Positions 12,018 to 12,823 of a DNA stretch of 12,823 bases are shown one piece after another; position 1 is the stretch's first letter; every line of letters begins with the position of its first letter. The notes below the pieces were generated by a model. The model did no database searches. It saw nothing but the letters and a program-made list of their open reading frames with translations, and was not told the DNA's origin. The position numbers and the translations under genes are program-made. This DNA is from Paracoccaceae bacterium (GTDB taxonomy: Bacteria; Pseudomonadota; Alphaproteobacteria; Rhodobacterales; Rhodobacteraceae), in NCBI GenBank assembly GCA_006227805.1, contig SBFT01000180.1:1-12823 (forward strand), read 5' to 3'.

Positions 12018-12785
12018 TCAGCCGCCCAGTTCCTTTTCCAGGCGCTTGCGGGCGATCGCCTCGTTCCGGTCCGCTTTCTGCTGGTCGCGCAGGCAGACGC
12101 CCACGTAGTCGAGATGCGCCTCGATCGCCGCGCGGGCGCCGGCGGGATCGCGGGCCTGAAGCGCGTCGTTGATGCGGCTGTGCTGGTCCAGAAGGGCCTG
12201 CCGCGTCGTGCGCTGCTTGAACATGACCTGCCGGTTGTAGAAGACCCCGTTGCGCAGGAGGTCATACATCGAGCGCATCATGTGCAGCATGACCACGTTG
12301 TGGCTGGCCTCGATGATCGCGGTGTGGAACTGCGCGTCGAGGGCCGCCTCGTCGTCGGGGTTCCGCTTGGCGTGCGCCGAGCGCATCTTGTCGAAGATGG
12401 CTTGCACCACCTTCAGGTCGCTGTCCGACCCGATCCGGGCGGCGCGTTCGGCGGCCAGGCCCTCCATGTCGCGGCGGAAGGACAGGTAGTCGAAGACGGC
12501 CTCGTCATGGGTCGCGAAGAGCCGCGTCAGCGCGGGCGAAAAGGCCGAGCCCAGCACCTCGGCCACGTAGACGCCCGAGCCCGCGCGGGTGGTCAGCAGC
12601 CCCTGGGCCTGCAATTCCGCCACCGCGTCGCGCAGGGACGGGCGCGACACGCCCAGGCGTTCGGACAATTCGCGTTCCGAGGGCAGGCGTTCGCCGGGTC
12701 GCAGGATGCCGCGCAGGATCAGGCCTTCGATCTGGCGCACGACCGAGGTGGACAGCTTTTCGGGATGGACTGGTTCAAACGGCAT
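12018..12785 (-). CDS. GntR-family regulator, FadR/FCD subfamily
   Basis: The 255-aa protein has an N-terminal winged HTH (about 8-75): VRQIEGLILRGILRPGERLP (16-35), then SERELSERLGVSRPSLRDAV (36-55) and the wing GLLTTRAGSGVYV (62-74). The C-terminal FCD ligand domain (about 95-240) contains FRRDMEGLAAERAA, DAQFHTAIIEASHN and DQHSRINDALQARDPAGARAAIEAHL, including the Asp and His residues that bind a metal in this family. Relatives such as PdhR, LldR and GlcC sense small carboxylates (pyruvate, lactate, glycolate), but the effector here cannot be deduced. GAGGGGG lies upstream of the start. It converges on the atp operon and ends at the shared terminator. A dyad 16 bp upstream suggests autoregulation and control of a divergent neighbour beyond the window edge. 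Confidence 0.94.
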   Translation of the reverse strand: MPFEPVHPEKLSTSVVRQIEGLILRGILRPGERLPSERELSERLGVSRPSLRDAVAELQAQGLLTTRAGSGVYVAEVLGSAFSPALTRLFATHDEAVFDYLSFRRDMEGLAAERAARIGSDSDLKVVQAIFDKMRSAHAKRNPDDEAALDAQFHTAIIEASHNVVMLHMMRSMYDLLRNGVFYNRQVMFKQRTTRQALLDQHSRINDALQARDPAGARAAIEAHLDYVGVCLRDQQKADRNEAIARKRLEKELGG

Positions 12786-12801
12786 CGGGCCCCCTCGATC
12801 T

Positions 12802-12818
12802 GGTCAAATCATATGACC
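12802..12818. promoter_or_regulatory. Candidate GntR operator upstream of gntR
   Basis: GGTCA-N7-TGACC is an inverted repeat whose spacer is also partly symmetrical (GGTCA-n-AT-n-AT-n-TGACC), giving a 17-bp dyad. FadR-subfamily regulators usually bind TGGT...ACCA-like dyads. Its place 16 bp before the start codon, within 6 bp of the window end, suits autorepression or joint control of a divergent gene. Confidence 0.45.
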
Positions 12819-12823
12819 GGATC

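Overview
The window is a GC-rich, densely packed piece of an alphaproteobacterial chromosome, almost certainly from the order Rhodobacterales (Paracoccus/Rhodobacter/Roseobacter relatives). This rests on the split F0 operon with both b' and b subunits (atpI-atpB-atpE-atpX-atpF), the order ffh / chorismate mutase / rpsP / rimM, the alphaproteobacterial chorismate mutase type, a Paracoccus-like subunit c, and a FHKTGST-type sulfotransferase gene. I see no insertion sequence, phage gene, CRISPR array, tRNA or rRNA. It looks like an ordinary core chromosomal region with small accessory genes between the housekeeping blocks.

Left block (1-4040, minus strand): one co-directional cluster reading ffh, a GNAT acetyltransferase, monofunctional chorismate mutase, rpsP (S16), rimM, and a sulfotransferase-like gene cut by the window edge. 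The ffh/GNAT and GNAT/chorismate mutase junctions are 4-base ATGA overlaps. rimM and the sulfotransferase gene are separated by one base. The theme is translation and protein targeting (SRP GTPase, S16, 30S maturation factor), with a shikimate-pathway enzyme carried along. Hairpins sit in the two gaps on either side of rpsP.

Middle block (4041-9136): a 285-bp divergent region carries a candidate ffh promoter and a pair of near-identical inverted repeats, 30 bp centre to centre, directly before a two-gene operon of small four-helix membrane proteins of unknown function. A TetR-family repressor gene ends 2 bp from that operon, tail to tail, so the repeats are its most likely operators. Upstream of tetR on the same strand is a two-helix membrane protein with a soluble C-terminal domain. 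Next come a LysR regulator translationally coupled to an EamA/DMT exporter, a small predicted lipoprotein, and a solo ArsR-type repressor with a perfect palindrome in front of it.

Right block (9137-12823): the F0 operon on the plus strand, starting from a good sigma70-like promoter (TTGACT-N17-TAGCAA). It has RNA hairpins on both sides of atpE and ends at a strong bidirectional terminator shared with a convergent GntR/FadR-type regulator. That regulator has a candidate autoregulatory operator just upstream.

Nothing here amounts to a clearly new biological system. The best leads are the TetR-controlled pair of unknown membrane proteins with its tandem operators, the Asn-to-Ala change beside the essential arginine of ATP synthase subunit a, and the intercistronic RNA structures in the rpsP and atp operons.
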